Assembly (NCBI GenBank): GCA_023461435.1
Contig: JAEYLC010000047.1
Coordinates: 1-47,570, forward strand
DNA: 47,570 nucleotides
Origin: Bacillota bacterium
GTDB taxonomy: Bacteria > Bacillota > Clostridia > Christensenellales > SZUA-584
Direction of reading: 5' to 3'
Positions 42,006 through 47,570 of this stretch are shown piece by piece (positions within the stretch are counted from its first letter, which is position 1; each line of letters starts with the position of its first letter). Made by a program: the position numbers and the translations under genes. The notes under the pieces were generated by a model. The model was not told where the DNA came from, did not search any database, and saw nothing but the letters and a program-made list of their open reading frames with translations.

Positions 42006-42037
42006 GCTTTCGTCCGGACAACGCCGATAATATGTCG

Positions 42038-42184
42038 TTATCTGATTTTCTTCTCACAGCGCTGGTTCGCGAGCGTGCAGGATGTTTTGCATGCCGACTG
42101 GCACGAGGTCTGGCACTCGCCGCAGCCCGTTTTTTCCTTCTGCTCTTTGAGGCTGCCCTTCACAACTGTTTTGATATGCTTCAT
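42038..42184 (-). CDS. scfA: SCIFF ranthipeptide precursor
   Basis: 48 residues from the ATG at 42184, which has AAGGAGAT upstream. The leader MKHIKTVVKGSLKEQKEKTG is followed by a core with six cysteines at 21, 24, 28, 32, 36 and 43, the six-cysteines-in-forty-five-residues arrangement that names the family. Threonines near the cysteines (T26, T34, T37) are possible thioether acceptors. The peptide is near-universal in Clostridia; studies in other species point to quorum-sensing-like roles. It is matured by the radical-SAM protein at 40366-41691. The TIGR04086 gene ends upstream, completing the usual neighbourhood. Confidence 0.95.
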   Translation of the reverse strand: MKHIKTVVKGSLKEQKEKTGCGECQTSCQSACKTSCTLANQRCEKKIR

Positions 42185-42304
42185 ACCGATCTCCTTATCC
42201 GCGTAGTATATGACCCCGCCGTGCTCAAAGCGCAGACGGAATTTCGTCACAATAAAAGCTGCTAACCGATTATATAATAGGTCAGCGCCTTTTTGCAACC
42301 CTAT

Positions 42305-42766
42305 TTACGCGCGTGCTTTCCTAAAATGGACACGTTTGGCTTTGTTTGTTTTGACGCGCGTTTTGGATGATCTGCCGAAGTTTGCGAGGATGATGGCGAA
42401 CACCATGCCGATCAGCAGGCCCATCAGCATATCGGAGAACAGTAAAGCCACGCTACCGAACATGCCTTCGATGAGCGAGAACACAAGGTAGCTTAATGAT
42501 ATGAACAGCAGGCCGGCAAGGCCGCCCGTGAGCCACTGCTTTTCCATCATGCCCTTGATGCCGAAGTACGACGCGCCGATGATGCCGAGGATTTTCACAA
42601 CCTGATTGACAGGCGCGATCACGTTGTCGGACAGCCCCGTTTCCTTGATGATGAGTGCGAACAGCAGGATCACCGCCACGGTGAACACCATGGAAATGAG
42701 CGTGCCTTTGAGCGCGCGTTTGACGATATCGCCCGCCATCGATTTTGTTTTGGTTTTCGGTTCCAT
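42305..42766 (-). CDS. TIGR04086-family membrane protein
   Basis: 153 residues from the ATG at 42766 (site GGGGGAG, spacing 5); a GTG two codons earlier abuts the site. Four membrane segments are visible (about 19-41, 49-69, 80-101 and 106-129). The N-terminus is charged, and the basic C-terminal tail ends RVHFRKARA. The family TIGR04086 regularly lies beside the SCIFF precursor gene in Clostridia, as it does here, 120 bases upstream of scfA. Its role, perhaps in export or sensing of the peptide, is unproved. Confidence 0.82.
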   Translation of the reverse strand: MEPKTKTKSMAGDIVKRALKGTLISMVFTVAVILLFALIIKETGLSDNVIAPVNQVVKILGIIGASYFGIKGMMEKQWLTGGLAGLLFISLSYLVFSLIEGMFGSVALLFSDMLMGLLIGMVFAIILANFGRSSKTRVKTNKAKRVHFRKARA

Positions 42767-42847
42767 AGCCACTCCCCCTTTTCATTGATTCATATGAGGG
42801 AAAGGGCGGGATTATGACGAAGGGGATGGGAAAGTAACTGTCTTAGT

Positions 42848-44233
42848 TTAGACGGGCAAAAGATAATTGCTGCCAAGCTCAACTCCAAAACTTTCACGTA
42901 AAATTTCTTTACTCCAAGATTCGAGGTCTTTTGATAAATCGATAAGACTTGGAATATCTTGAAAAAGACCACTTATACCTAGGCCGTTATTCAGTTCCAG
43001 TTCTTGAGGATCAAGGCGCAGTTTTATGCTGTCAATATCTATTTCTATCACAAAGCAAACCCCTATATGTTGTTTGCTTTTATCAGTATCCGGTGTGTAA
43101 ATGAAATACGGTTCTATTTCGTTAAATGCCAAAGACAGACCAATCTCTTCCCTTACTTCACGACGCAGTGTGTATCTACAGACTGATAAAAAGCTTGTAG
43201 AACTTGCTTTTGTTACATCTTCTATCCGAGAATGGCCTCCAATATAAAGTAGATACTTGTCTTTCTCTGGAGAATCAGGGGATAGCGCTTTTGCATTTTT
43301 TTTGATTGCAAGTATCTTATTCCGCTCTTTATTTGTGATTACGGCAATAGGTATTGGCTGAATTAAATCAGGTTGACCCTCGACTTTATCCCGCAAATCA
43401 AAGCTAATACTAAGAATCTTATCATTCAATTCGTCGAAAGATAAAACTCTTTTCTTTCCCATTACTTCTTTAGCATCATTATCAAATGATATGTATCCGA
43501 TCCGTTCTACTAATAGATCTCTCAAGGTATCCAATGTAATATCTGTAACTTCTTTCCCTACTTCATCTTGATTTTTCTGTGAAGTATCAATTTTAAAAAT
43601 GCTATGGAAGTAGTCATGCTTACTGACTATTGTTCTCTTTATTGAGTTTAAATATTCCGAAAGCACTTGTATATTCATAATTGTTCCAAGCTTATCTGTT
43701 AATAATGTAGTATATTCTCTTTCAAGAGAAATGTTAGGATCAACACAAAAGGCGAACACAATATCAACTTTCTTAATCAAATCTTCTATTAGGAAAAATC
43801 TTTCAAATGTTTCTCTTTGGTCGTTCTCCATTAACTTTCTTTCCGCTAACCAATCAAACCAACAAAAGGCATCGAAAATGCCTCTGTCCATTAATAAAAC
43901 GTCGCAATTGACCTCTTCTCTCTCCAATATACTGAGCATCCCAACTAAAGACATGCACCCTGTCCACAAGTTGAACATAGGGCTTTGTTTATTGTAAACG
44001 GGACAGACGTTAGCTCTTTCCTGAATTATTTCGACTTTAAATCCATTCCTTCTTAGAAAAAGCTGCAAAGAATTTATACATGAGGTTTTCCCCGATTTTG
44101 GAGAGCCGCTAAACTCTATAACTATTGGTCGTTTTTGCCTATAAATATCTTTTAATCCGCGTATCTCTTCGGCTATTTTTTGCAGCTCTTTAATGACTTC
44201 AATTCTCACTTTTGCATTTCTTATCGACGCCAT
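42848..44233 (-). CDS. P-loop kinase / NUDIX fusion protein in AT-rich island
   Basis: 461 residues. The N-terminal domain is a nucleoside-kinase-like P-loop NTPase: Walker A GSPKSGKTS (43-51), a DRG motif in LLMDRGIFDAFCWFDWL (113-129), and a predicted lid region (about 165-200). After a linker, the C-terminal part (about 292-455) is NUDIX-like: VITNKERNKILAIKKN, YIGGHSRIED, then RREVREEIGL (357-366), which matches the REUXEEXGU half of the NUDIX box. The spacer before it is about 20 residues instead of 7. Catalytic competence of the NUDIX is thus uncertain. It starts 2 bases after a 4-TM protein gene. Codon use is far more AT-rich than neighbours, suggesting transfer. Function unknown. Confidence 0.7.
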   Translation of the reverse strand: MASIRNAKVRIEVIKELQKIAEEIRGLKDIYRQKRPIVIEFSGSPKSGKTSCINSLQLFLRRNGFKVEIIQERANVCPVYNKQSPMFNLWTGCMSLVGMLSILEREEVNCDVLLMDRGIFDAFCWFDWLAERKLMENDQRETFERFFLIEDLIKKVDIVFAFCVDPNISLEREYTTLLTDKLGTIMNIQVLSEYLNSIKRTIVSKHDYFHSIFKIDTSQKNQDEVGKEVTDITLDTLRDLLVERIGYISFDNDAKEVMGKKRVLSFDELNDKILSISFDLRDKVEGQPDLIQPIPIAVITNKERNKILAIKKNAKALSPDSPEKDKYLLYIGGHSRIEDVTKASSTSFLSVCRYTLRREVREEIGLSLAFNEIEPYFIYTPDTDKSKQHIGVCFVIEIDIDSIKLRLDPQELELNNGLGISGLFQDIPSLIDLSKDLESWSKEILRESFGVELGSNYLLPV

Positions 44234-44235
44234 TT

Positions 44236-44757
44236 CTATTTTCCCCTTTGAGAATCAGATAATCTGTCTATTTTTTCTTCACTTATCAAAGTAAACTTAT
44301 CAAGTACTCTTCCCACCGAAAATCCGATAAAACTTGAAATTATAACACTTAAATATAAAAATCTAATATTTAGAACATAATCAACTTCATTCGTGATAAT
44401 TATCGTGCCTGATAGCATTGCAAATATTACAATAATTACAAACGAAAACGAATAGGCTGGCCTAAGAAGAAAATAAATAATGTTCCCAATATTTTTTATC
44501 CCATCAGCTGAATGAATTATTCTTTCATCCAAACAGGCCTTGTAAAGCCTTTTTACATATTGCATGCTACAAAACATGCCGCTCGCCGCCAAAGATGCTA
44601 AGATTGTATTTAACAATAGATTTTCATCGTCAATATGATCGATTCTCAGTATCGTGGAAATACATATTACAATTCCTGTTACAAGAATGAATGTATAATA
44701 TATGAAAAGAAATAAGACTGATTTTTTTGTTAAGTTATATACTAGTTTTTTATCCAT
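44236..44757 (-). CDS. 4-TM membrane protein partnered with kinase-NUDIX
   Basis: 173 residues, not recognised. Four membrane segments are apparent (about 14-37, 47-67, 92-121 and 131-150), with short loops and a charged C-terminal tail (DKFTLISEEKIDRLSDSQ). The loop at 68-91 is basic and acidic mixed (YVKRLYKACLDERIIHS). It is upstream of and almost joined to the kinase-NUDIX gene, so the two are made together. Both are strongly AT-rich. A membrane effector or sensor working with a nucleotide-handling protein is one idea. A weak AGGA site precedes the ATG. Confidence 0.7.
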   Translation of the reverse strand: MDKKLVYNLTKKSVLFLFIYYTFILVTGIVICISTILRIDHIDDENLLLNTILASLAASGMFCSMQYVKRLYKACLDERIIHSADGIKNIGNIIYFLLRPAYSFSFVIIVIFAMLSGTIIITNEVDYVLNIRFLYLSVIISSFIGFSVGRVLDKFTLISEEKIDRLSDSQRGK

Positions 44758-44857
44758 TTTAGGTTTTTCCTATATCAAGTAATATTACTCTATAATATTC
44801 TATAGTTAGTATCATAATGCTTATAGTATGTTCCAAAAACAGAACCTATTAATAATA

Positions 44858-44946
44858 TCTCATTCTGCTCATACTGACATTGAAGGAGGCGGAGAAATGA
44901 GACGGATGTCATCGTAAAATGATGCACAAAAAGTTCATCACGTTTT
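44858..44946. repeat. Direct repeat copy 1 with decayed micro-ORF
   Basis: About 89 bases closely matching 46115-46203, including TCTCATTCTGCTCATACT, a strong GAAGGAGG site and the start of a small frame. In this copy an extra G (GACGGATG versus GACGATG) makes the frame stop after six codons (ATG at 44897, stop at 44917), so it is a dead copy. Weaker similarity continues to about 45012. The rest of 44758-45025 is AT-rich, holds the promoter region of the 4-TM gene, and shows nothing else I recognise. Confidence 0.8.
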
Positions 44947-45025
44947 TGACCCATTCTATTGTTTTGTCAAAAGAAATATTGGCAAAGGAGATGCCTTGGA
45001 TACTGGAATATAGTGAACTGGCGTG

Positions 45026-45190
45026 CTATTCAATCTCTTGATCTAATCCTAGAAAAAACTCAGAATCAAAAAAACCCTTTAACGTGATATCAAGACCGTC
45101 AAACAGCTTTTTTATCGTGACTATCCCTGGATTGCTTTCATCATTCAATATGCTTTTATAACACAAGGGAGTTGCATGACTCCCTTTCAC
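45026..45190 (-). pseudogene. Remnant of an XRE-family HTH regulator (C-terminal part)
   Basis: In one minus-strand frame ending with TAG at 45026 the translation reads YKSILNDESNPGIVTIKKLF, DGLDITLKGFFDSEFFLGL, DQEIE. This is the second half of a small Cro/C1-type HTH domain (recognition-helix tail, then the NPGIVTIKKLxDGLxITLxxFF signature). Upstream the frame meets TGA at about 45188 without any first half of the HTH, so only about 50 residues remain. No start codon with a site is seen. It sits between the AT-rich operon and the 186-residue gene and is a scar of turnover at this locus. Confidence 0.62.
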
Positions 45191-45231
45191 TCAATAGTCC
45201 TGAATCTTGAGGCCAACGAAGACAGCAAGGA

Positions 45232-45792
45232 TTATGCCCTGAACTGTCTCGCTATCCCTTTTGCCATCTCCTGTGCCATCTGAATCGCTTCGGCTTGTAT
45301 CGCGTCATATTGCGTTATGCTGGCCTCATATTGCCCCTGAAGTATCTGGGTTGCTTCATTTTCTGTCATTTCGAGATGATCGTAAAGCAATGCCCTCCAT
45401 GCTTCAACGTTCCAATACGGATTTATGCCAGCGAGAAAGATGGCGATGTCATCCGCGTTGGCGTACCACTTGTTTCTTTGTTGCGCCGCAGACTGGGCAT
45501 CACCCGCTTTTGCCGCATTCACAAGCTGAGCAGCTATAAGCAGATGGTCCTTGAAAAGCTCTTCGAATCTCCGTGCTGTACTGCCTCCATATAGGGGCTG
45601 TAAAACGTTCGCAAAATCTGTAGGATTGCGCAGCAGCCGATTTGTGGTGTACTTTAGGTCAGGAAGGTTGAAAGCGGTCCCGATGATAAAGGCTCTTGTC
45701 CACAGCACATGTTCTATCCATAGTCTCTGCATGGTACACATCAGTTGACCGTAACGAAGGTGCTGAGCAGGATAATATTGTTGGGTGTTCAT
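45232..45792 (-). CDS. Conserved helical protein of unknown function
   Basis: 186 residues from the ATG at 45792 with GAAGGAGG upstream; an earlier in-frame ATG would add 12 residues. It is all-helical by composition with no membrane segment. Recognisable conserved-looking stretches are LWIEHVLWTRAFIIGTAFNL near 24-43, TNRLLRNPTDFANVLQPLYG near 50-69, KDHLLIAAQLVNAAKAGD near 79-96 and NKWYANADDIAIFLAGINPYW near 106-126. Similar proteins occur in bacilli and clostridia, often mislabelled acetylglutamate kinase; there is no kinase motif here. Role unknown. A 98-base gap separates it from a possible small membrane protein gene upstream. Confidence 0.78.
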   Translation of the reverse strand: MNTQQYYPAQHLRYGQLMCTMQRLWIEHVLWTRAFIIGTAFNLPDLKYTTNRLLRNPTDFANVLQPLYGGSTARRFEELFKDHLLIAAQLVNAAKAGDAQSAAQQRNKWYANADDIAIFLAGINPYWNVEAWRALLYDHLEMTENEATQILQGQYEASITQYDAIQAEAIQMAQEMAKGIARQFRA

Positions 45793-45889
45793 ATTCACAT
45801 CCTCCTTCGTCATTAGTATATGTACCAAAATAATGTCTGTGAAAAGCGGGACAAGGAGAGCCTCACTTTGATCATTCGGATTCCCGGTC

Positions 45890-46069
45890 TCACTGCTGTG
45901 GAGCTAGGCAACCGGCATAATACAAAATCGTTTGTTTATTTTGCGATATGCTTCGTATGCCAAAAAAACCGATCGCCGTCACCGCCGCAAGACAGAAGAT
46001 TATAAATGGAAACAGTAAACCCGTAAATGAAAAAGGCCATCCAATTCTCAATAACCATTCCAGTTCCAT
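45890..46069 (-). CDS. Possible 59-residue membrane protein
   Basis: ATG at 46069 to TGA at 45890 encodes a 59-residue protein starting MELEWLLRIGWPFSFTGLLF, with one long hydrophobic stretch (about 12-40) followed by a polar tail (RSISQNKQTILYYAGC). The composition looks protein-like, unlike the other frames here. There is no good ribosome binding site, and an in-frame stop lies 7 codons upstream, so it may be a decayed gene. In the gene-poor stretch 45793-46153 this is the only candidate I can support. Confidence 0.35.
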   Translation of the reverse strand: MELEWLLRIGWPFSFTGLLFPFIIFCLAAVTAIGFFGIRSISQNKQTILYYAGCLAPQQ

Positions 46070-46114
46070 TCTCGCGAGCCATAAATCCCATTATATTCCA
46101 ATCAAATATCTCTC

Positions 46115-46203
46115 TCTCATTCTGCTCATACTAACACCGAAGGAGGCGGGAAAATGAGACGATGTCATCGTAAAATGATGCACAAAAGGTGCGTCACGTT
46201 TTT
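46115..46203. repeat. Direct repeat copy 2 (intact micro-ORF copy)
   Basis: Matches 44858-44946 over about 89 bases with roughly a dozen differences. It includes the shared block GATGTCATCGTAAAATGATG with its small TCAT-ATGA dyad and the AAGGAGG ribosome binding site. This copy keeps the reading frame of the 28-residue peptide. The two copies lie about 1.26 kb apart in the same orientation, flanking the XRE remnant, the 186-residue gene and the 59-residue frame. Confidence 0.82.
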
Positions 46204-46240
46204 AATCATTTTCATTCTGGCCGCATTGATGTGGGGCTAG
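46154..46240 (+). CDS. 28-residue single-pass membrane peptide
   Basis: ATG at 46154 with a perfect AAGGAGG site; ends TAG at 46238-46240. The peptide begins MRRCHRKMMHKRC and continues with a hydrophobic helix VTFLIIFILAALMWG: a basic N-terminus and one C-terminal membrane span, the layout of many tiny membrane peptides including type I toxins. It is duplicated upstream as a decayed copy at 44897. A hairpin GAAGATGCC..GGCATCTTC (46255-46283) without a T run follows, then a lipoprotein gene 76 bases downstream. Function unknown; I know of no family match. Confidence 0.55.
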   Translation: MRRCHRKMMHKRCVTFLIIFILAALMWG

Positions 46241-46316
46241 AAGCCTTTGGAGGGGAAGATGCCTCGCATACCGGGGCATCTTCTGATTTACACAATATCA
46301 CCGAAGGGAATCTGCT

Positions 46317-46511
46317 ATGAAAAAGAAATTAATTATTCTGTTCACCGTCTGCGCGCTTGCCGTTTTTCTGACAGCTTGCTCCGATCGCGACAACGACAAC
46401 AATCCGGAGCTGGTTATACCGCCCGACGCGACGCAGACCGCGGACGTGACCAACGGTATCGGCGGCTTCGACGCCGTGATCCAATCGCCAACACCTGCAG
46501 CAACACCGTAA
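46317..46511 (+). CDS. Small lipoprotein
   Basis: 64 residues. A lysine start (MKKKL) and hydrophobic stretch lead to the lipobox LTAC (cysteine at 21), after which the mature part is short, acidic and low in complexity (SDRDNDNNPELVIPPDATQT). It would be lipid-anchored on the outer face of the membrane. Ribosome binding site GAAGGG. No domain is recognised. It follows the 28-residue peptide gene on the same strand and ends at a perfect palindrome. Opposite-strand frames here are not credible. Confidence 0.75.
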   Translation: MKKKLIILFTVCALAVFLTACSDRDNDNNPELVIPPDATQTADVTNGIGGFDAVIQSPTPAATP

Positions 46512-46530
46512 GGGTGATCATTGATCACCC
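46512..46530. repeat. Perfect 19-base palindrome after the lipoprotein gene
   Basis: GGGTGATCA-T-TGATCACCC begins at the base after the lipoprotein stop. With no loop to speak of and no T run it is a poor terminator; it could be a protein-binding site or mRNA 3'-end hairpin. Confidence 0.5.
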
Positions 46531-46538
46531 GTGAAAGC

Positions 46539-46571
46539 AAAAAGCTTGCCATGCATATTGCAGGGCAGGCT
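46539..46571 (-). terminator. Terminator of the XRE-DUF5680 gene
   Basis: Minus strand: AGCCTGCC, 13-base loop, GGCAAGCT (one mismatch), then TTTTT. It lies 30 bases past the gene. The sequence resembles the rRNA-side hairpin at 47400-47441. Confidence 0.65.
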
Positions 46572-46601
46572 CTCCGCTATGCCATTGGGAATATCCAAAG
46601 C

Positions 46602-47282
46602 CTACGCGATTCTTCCTCCGTGGTAATAACATTCGTAGACTTTTTTGTCCTGATAGAATATCTCCTCATAGCCCTGAAACCAGTTCACATTCCCGCTCGC
46701 CGCGCAGTGATAGCGGTAATCGCCGTTTGCGTACACCATCGGCCCGCGGTACGGCATATCCTGCGGCACCCGAAGCAGCGCTTCCTTCAAAAAATCACCC
46801 TCAAACGGCTCGGCAATCACGCGCCCCACGTAGTTCATCGCCCAAACCGGCTCGCCCCGATTCCACAAGGCTTCCTCACCCGCGAATTCATTGCCGCCAA
46901 GATAGGTATCCAAATAAAGATAGCCGCCCTCTTCATATTTAATGTCATGAGACTGGGGCCTTGACGAAACAGCCTCCTCTTTTGCGTGGGCCGCATAAGT
47001 GCCCTTCTTTGCCTTAATCAAAAATGCAATCAATTTTTCATCTTGGCTTAGCGCTTTTTTGACCAGCTCGGCCGCGCATGTGTCGCTCTCCGGCTTCACC
47101 AGCCTGTCGATGCTGACCCCGAATAAATCCGAAAGCGCAACGAGATTCGCTATGTCAGGATACGCTAGTCCCGATTCCCATTTGGCCACCGCCTGCCGCG
47201 ATACGCCGACCGCCTCGGCCACCTCTTCCTGAGATAATCCTCTGTCTTTTCTCACAAGCAGCAACTTTTCCTTAAAATCCAT
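46602..47282 (-). CDS. XRE-family HTH regulator with DUF5680 domain
   Basis: 226 residues from the ATG at 47282 (site GGAGG, spacing 7). The N-terminal Cro/C1 HTH (3-60) shows RKDRGLSQEEVAEAVGVSR then QAVAKWESGLAYPDIANLV. The C-terminal domain (about 80-226) matches DUF5680: LIAFLIKAKKGTYAAHAKEE, SHDIKYEEGGYLYLDTYLGG, EPVWAMNYVGRV, YRGPMVYANGDYRYHC and YECYYHGG. The domain probably senses a ligand or state, but its role is unknown. Dyads at 47311-47321 and 47353-47367 in its upstream region may be operators. It is framed by two related hairpins and borders an rRNA operon. Confidence 0.88.
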   Translation of the reverse strand: MDFKEKLLLVRKDRGLSQEEVAEAVGVSRQAVAKWESGLAYPDIANLVALSDLFGVSIDRLVKPESDTCAAELVKKALSQDEKLIAFLIKAKKGTYAAHAKEEAVSSRPQSHDIKYEEGGYLYLDTYLGGNEFAGEEALWNRGEPVWAMNYVGRVIAEPFEGDFLKEALLRVPQDMPYRGPMVYANGDYRYHCAASGNVNWFQGYEEIFYQDKKVYECYYHGGRIA

Positions 47283-47310
47283 ATCGTTCACCTCCATTGT
47301 CAGCATACAA

Positions 47311-47367
47311 TATGCAGCATATGTGTGCCACCAACCGCAGGTCTTCATTTTGGCAACCATTGGTTGC
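47311..47367. promoter_or_regulatory. Candidate operator dyads upstream of the XRE gene
   Basis: Two perfect inverted repeats: TATGC-a-GCATA (47311-47321) and GCAACCA-t-TGGTTGC (47353-47367). A loose -35/-10 pair on the minus strand (TTGGTG near 47330, TATTGT near 47308) overlaps the first. XRE regulators usually repress their own gene through such sites; the link is inferred. Confidence 0.45.
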
Positions 47368-47395
47368 GTTTTCACCATCATATCAGTGATTGTCC

Positions 47396-47437
47396 ATAAA
47401 AAGCAAGAAGCTCGCCATGCGATATGCAAGCGAGCTC
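47396..47437 (-). terminator. Terminator of the rRNA operon
   Basis: Minus strand: AGCTCGC, 14-base loop containing TGC..GCA, GCGAGCT, then TTCTTGCTTTTT. About 30 bases past the 5S rRNA 3' end. Confidence 0.72.
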
Positions 47438-47466
47438 CCCGTAAAAGAGAATATATTGAAAATTGA

Positions 47467-47570
47467 ATCCGGCAGCTACCTACCCTCCCGGGCCGTTTCC
47501 AGCCAAGTACTATCGGCGTATAAGGGCTTAACTACTGTGTTCGAGATGGGAACAGGTGGATCCCCTTAGC
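47467..47570 (-). rRNA. rrf: 5S ribosomal RNA, 3' part (cut by window edge)
   Basis: The minus strand carries the conserved 5S core: CCACCTGTTCCCATCTCGAA, ACACAGTAGTTAAGC, GATAGTACTTGGCTGGAAAC, and the closing GGGAGGGTAGGTAGCTGCCGG. The 5' end lies a few bases beyond the window. The 3' end is estimated from pairing with the expected 5' stem. The remaining rRNA genes should lie to the right. Confidence 0.93.

Noticed and set aside
45165..45186. Terminator hairpin AAGGGAGT..ACTCCCTT after the 186-residue gene
   Set aside because: The stem is perfect but no T run follows on either strand, so it is not called as a terminator. It also overlaps the XRE remnant.
46298..46552. 84-codon minus-strand frame opposite the lipoprotein
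   Set aside because: Antisense to a lipoprotein with a proper signal and lipobox, and it has no ribosome binding site.

Overview
The window is a chromosomal segment of a Gram-positive, moderately high-GC member of the Clostridia. The evidence is a Gram-positive-type DNA polymerase III (PolC), a DXP isoprenoid pathway (dxr, ispG), HemZ, SepF and DivIVA, and the SCIFF ranthipeptide pair (scfA/scfB) that marks the class Clostridia. A Christensenellales-like organism would fit, but the sequence does not prove a lower rank. Nearly every gene lies on the minus strand. The exceptions are glpP and two small genes near 46.2-46.5 kb.

Region 1 (1-10.2 kb) is housekeeping. It holds the start of rpmF with yceD behind a perfect consensus promoter, then the chain recJ - rsh (relA/spoT) - dtd - metallo-beta-lactamase-fold hydrolase - hemZ, and secD-secF. 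A short upstream reading frame ends just before secD and could be a leader peptide. Region 2 (10.3-14.2 kb) is a malate/lactate block: NAD-malic enzyme and two paralogous LDH-family dehydrogenases, with a small acetyltransferase between them. Both dehydrogenases carry the malate-dehydrogenase-type arginine at the substrate-discriminating position. Region 3 (14.2-26.9 kb) is the conserved rpsB-tsf-pyrH-frr-uppS-cdsA-dxr-rseP-ispG-polC order, with a small PASTA-like frame between frr and uppS. Region 4 (27-33.8 kb) holds a Pit phosphate transporter with its PhoU-like partner, a glycosyltransferase with a flippase-like protein, divIVA, sepF and yggS. Region 5 (33.8-37.1 kb) holds an orphan HlyD-like protein and a SigB/SigF-type partner-switching operon whose first anti-sigma-like protein has lost its kinase motifs, while a second, intact one follows the sigma gene.

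Region 6 (37.1-42.8 kb) has a Gfo/Idh/MocA oxidoreductase, a lipase-type hydrolase broken by one extra base, an orphan glpP antiterminator gene, a gamma-carbonic anhydrase, and the SCIFF system (TIGR04086 membrane protein, scfA precursor, scfB radical-SAM maturase). A repeat element made of nested inverted repeats sits between scfA and scfB. Region 7 (42.8-47.4 kb) is an accessory region. It begins with a conspicuously AT-rich two-gene operon: a 4-TM protein and a P-loop kinase/NUDIX fusion. It continues with a duplicated 89-bp cassette encoding a 28-residue membrane peptide (one copy decayed), a remnant of an XRE regulator, a conserved helical protein, a small lipoprotein, and an XRE-DUF5680 regulator bracketed by two related hairpins. 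The window ends inside a 5S rRNA gene on the minus strand, so an rRNA operon lies to the right.

The best candidates for something undescribed are the AT-rich kinase-NUDIX/4-TM operon, the partner-switching module with its degenerate anti-sigma factor, the Arg-102 dehydrogenase pair, and the possible secDF leader peptide. No tRNA, CRISPR array, integrase or complete insertion sequence was seen. Family assignments rest on reading motifs by eye, without database searches.
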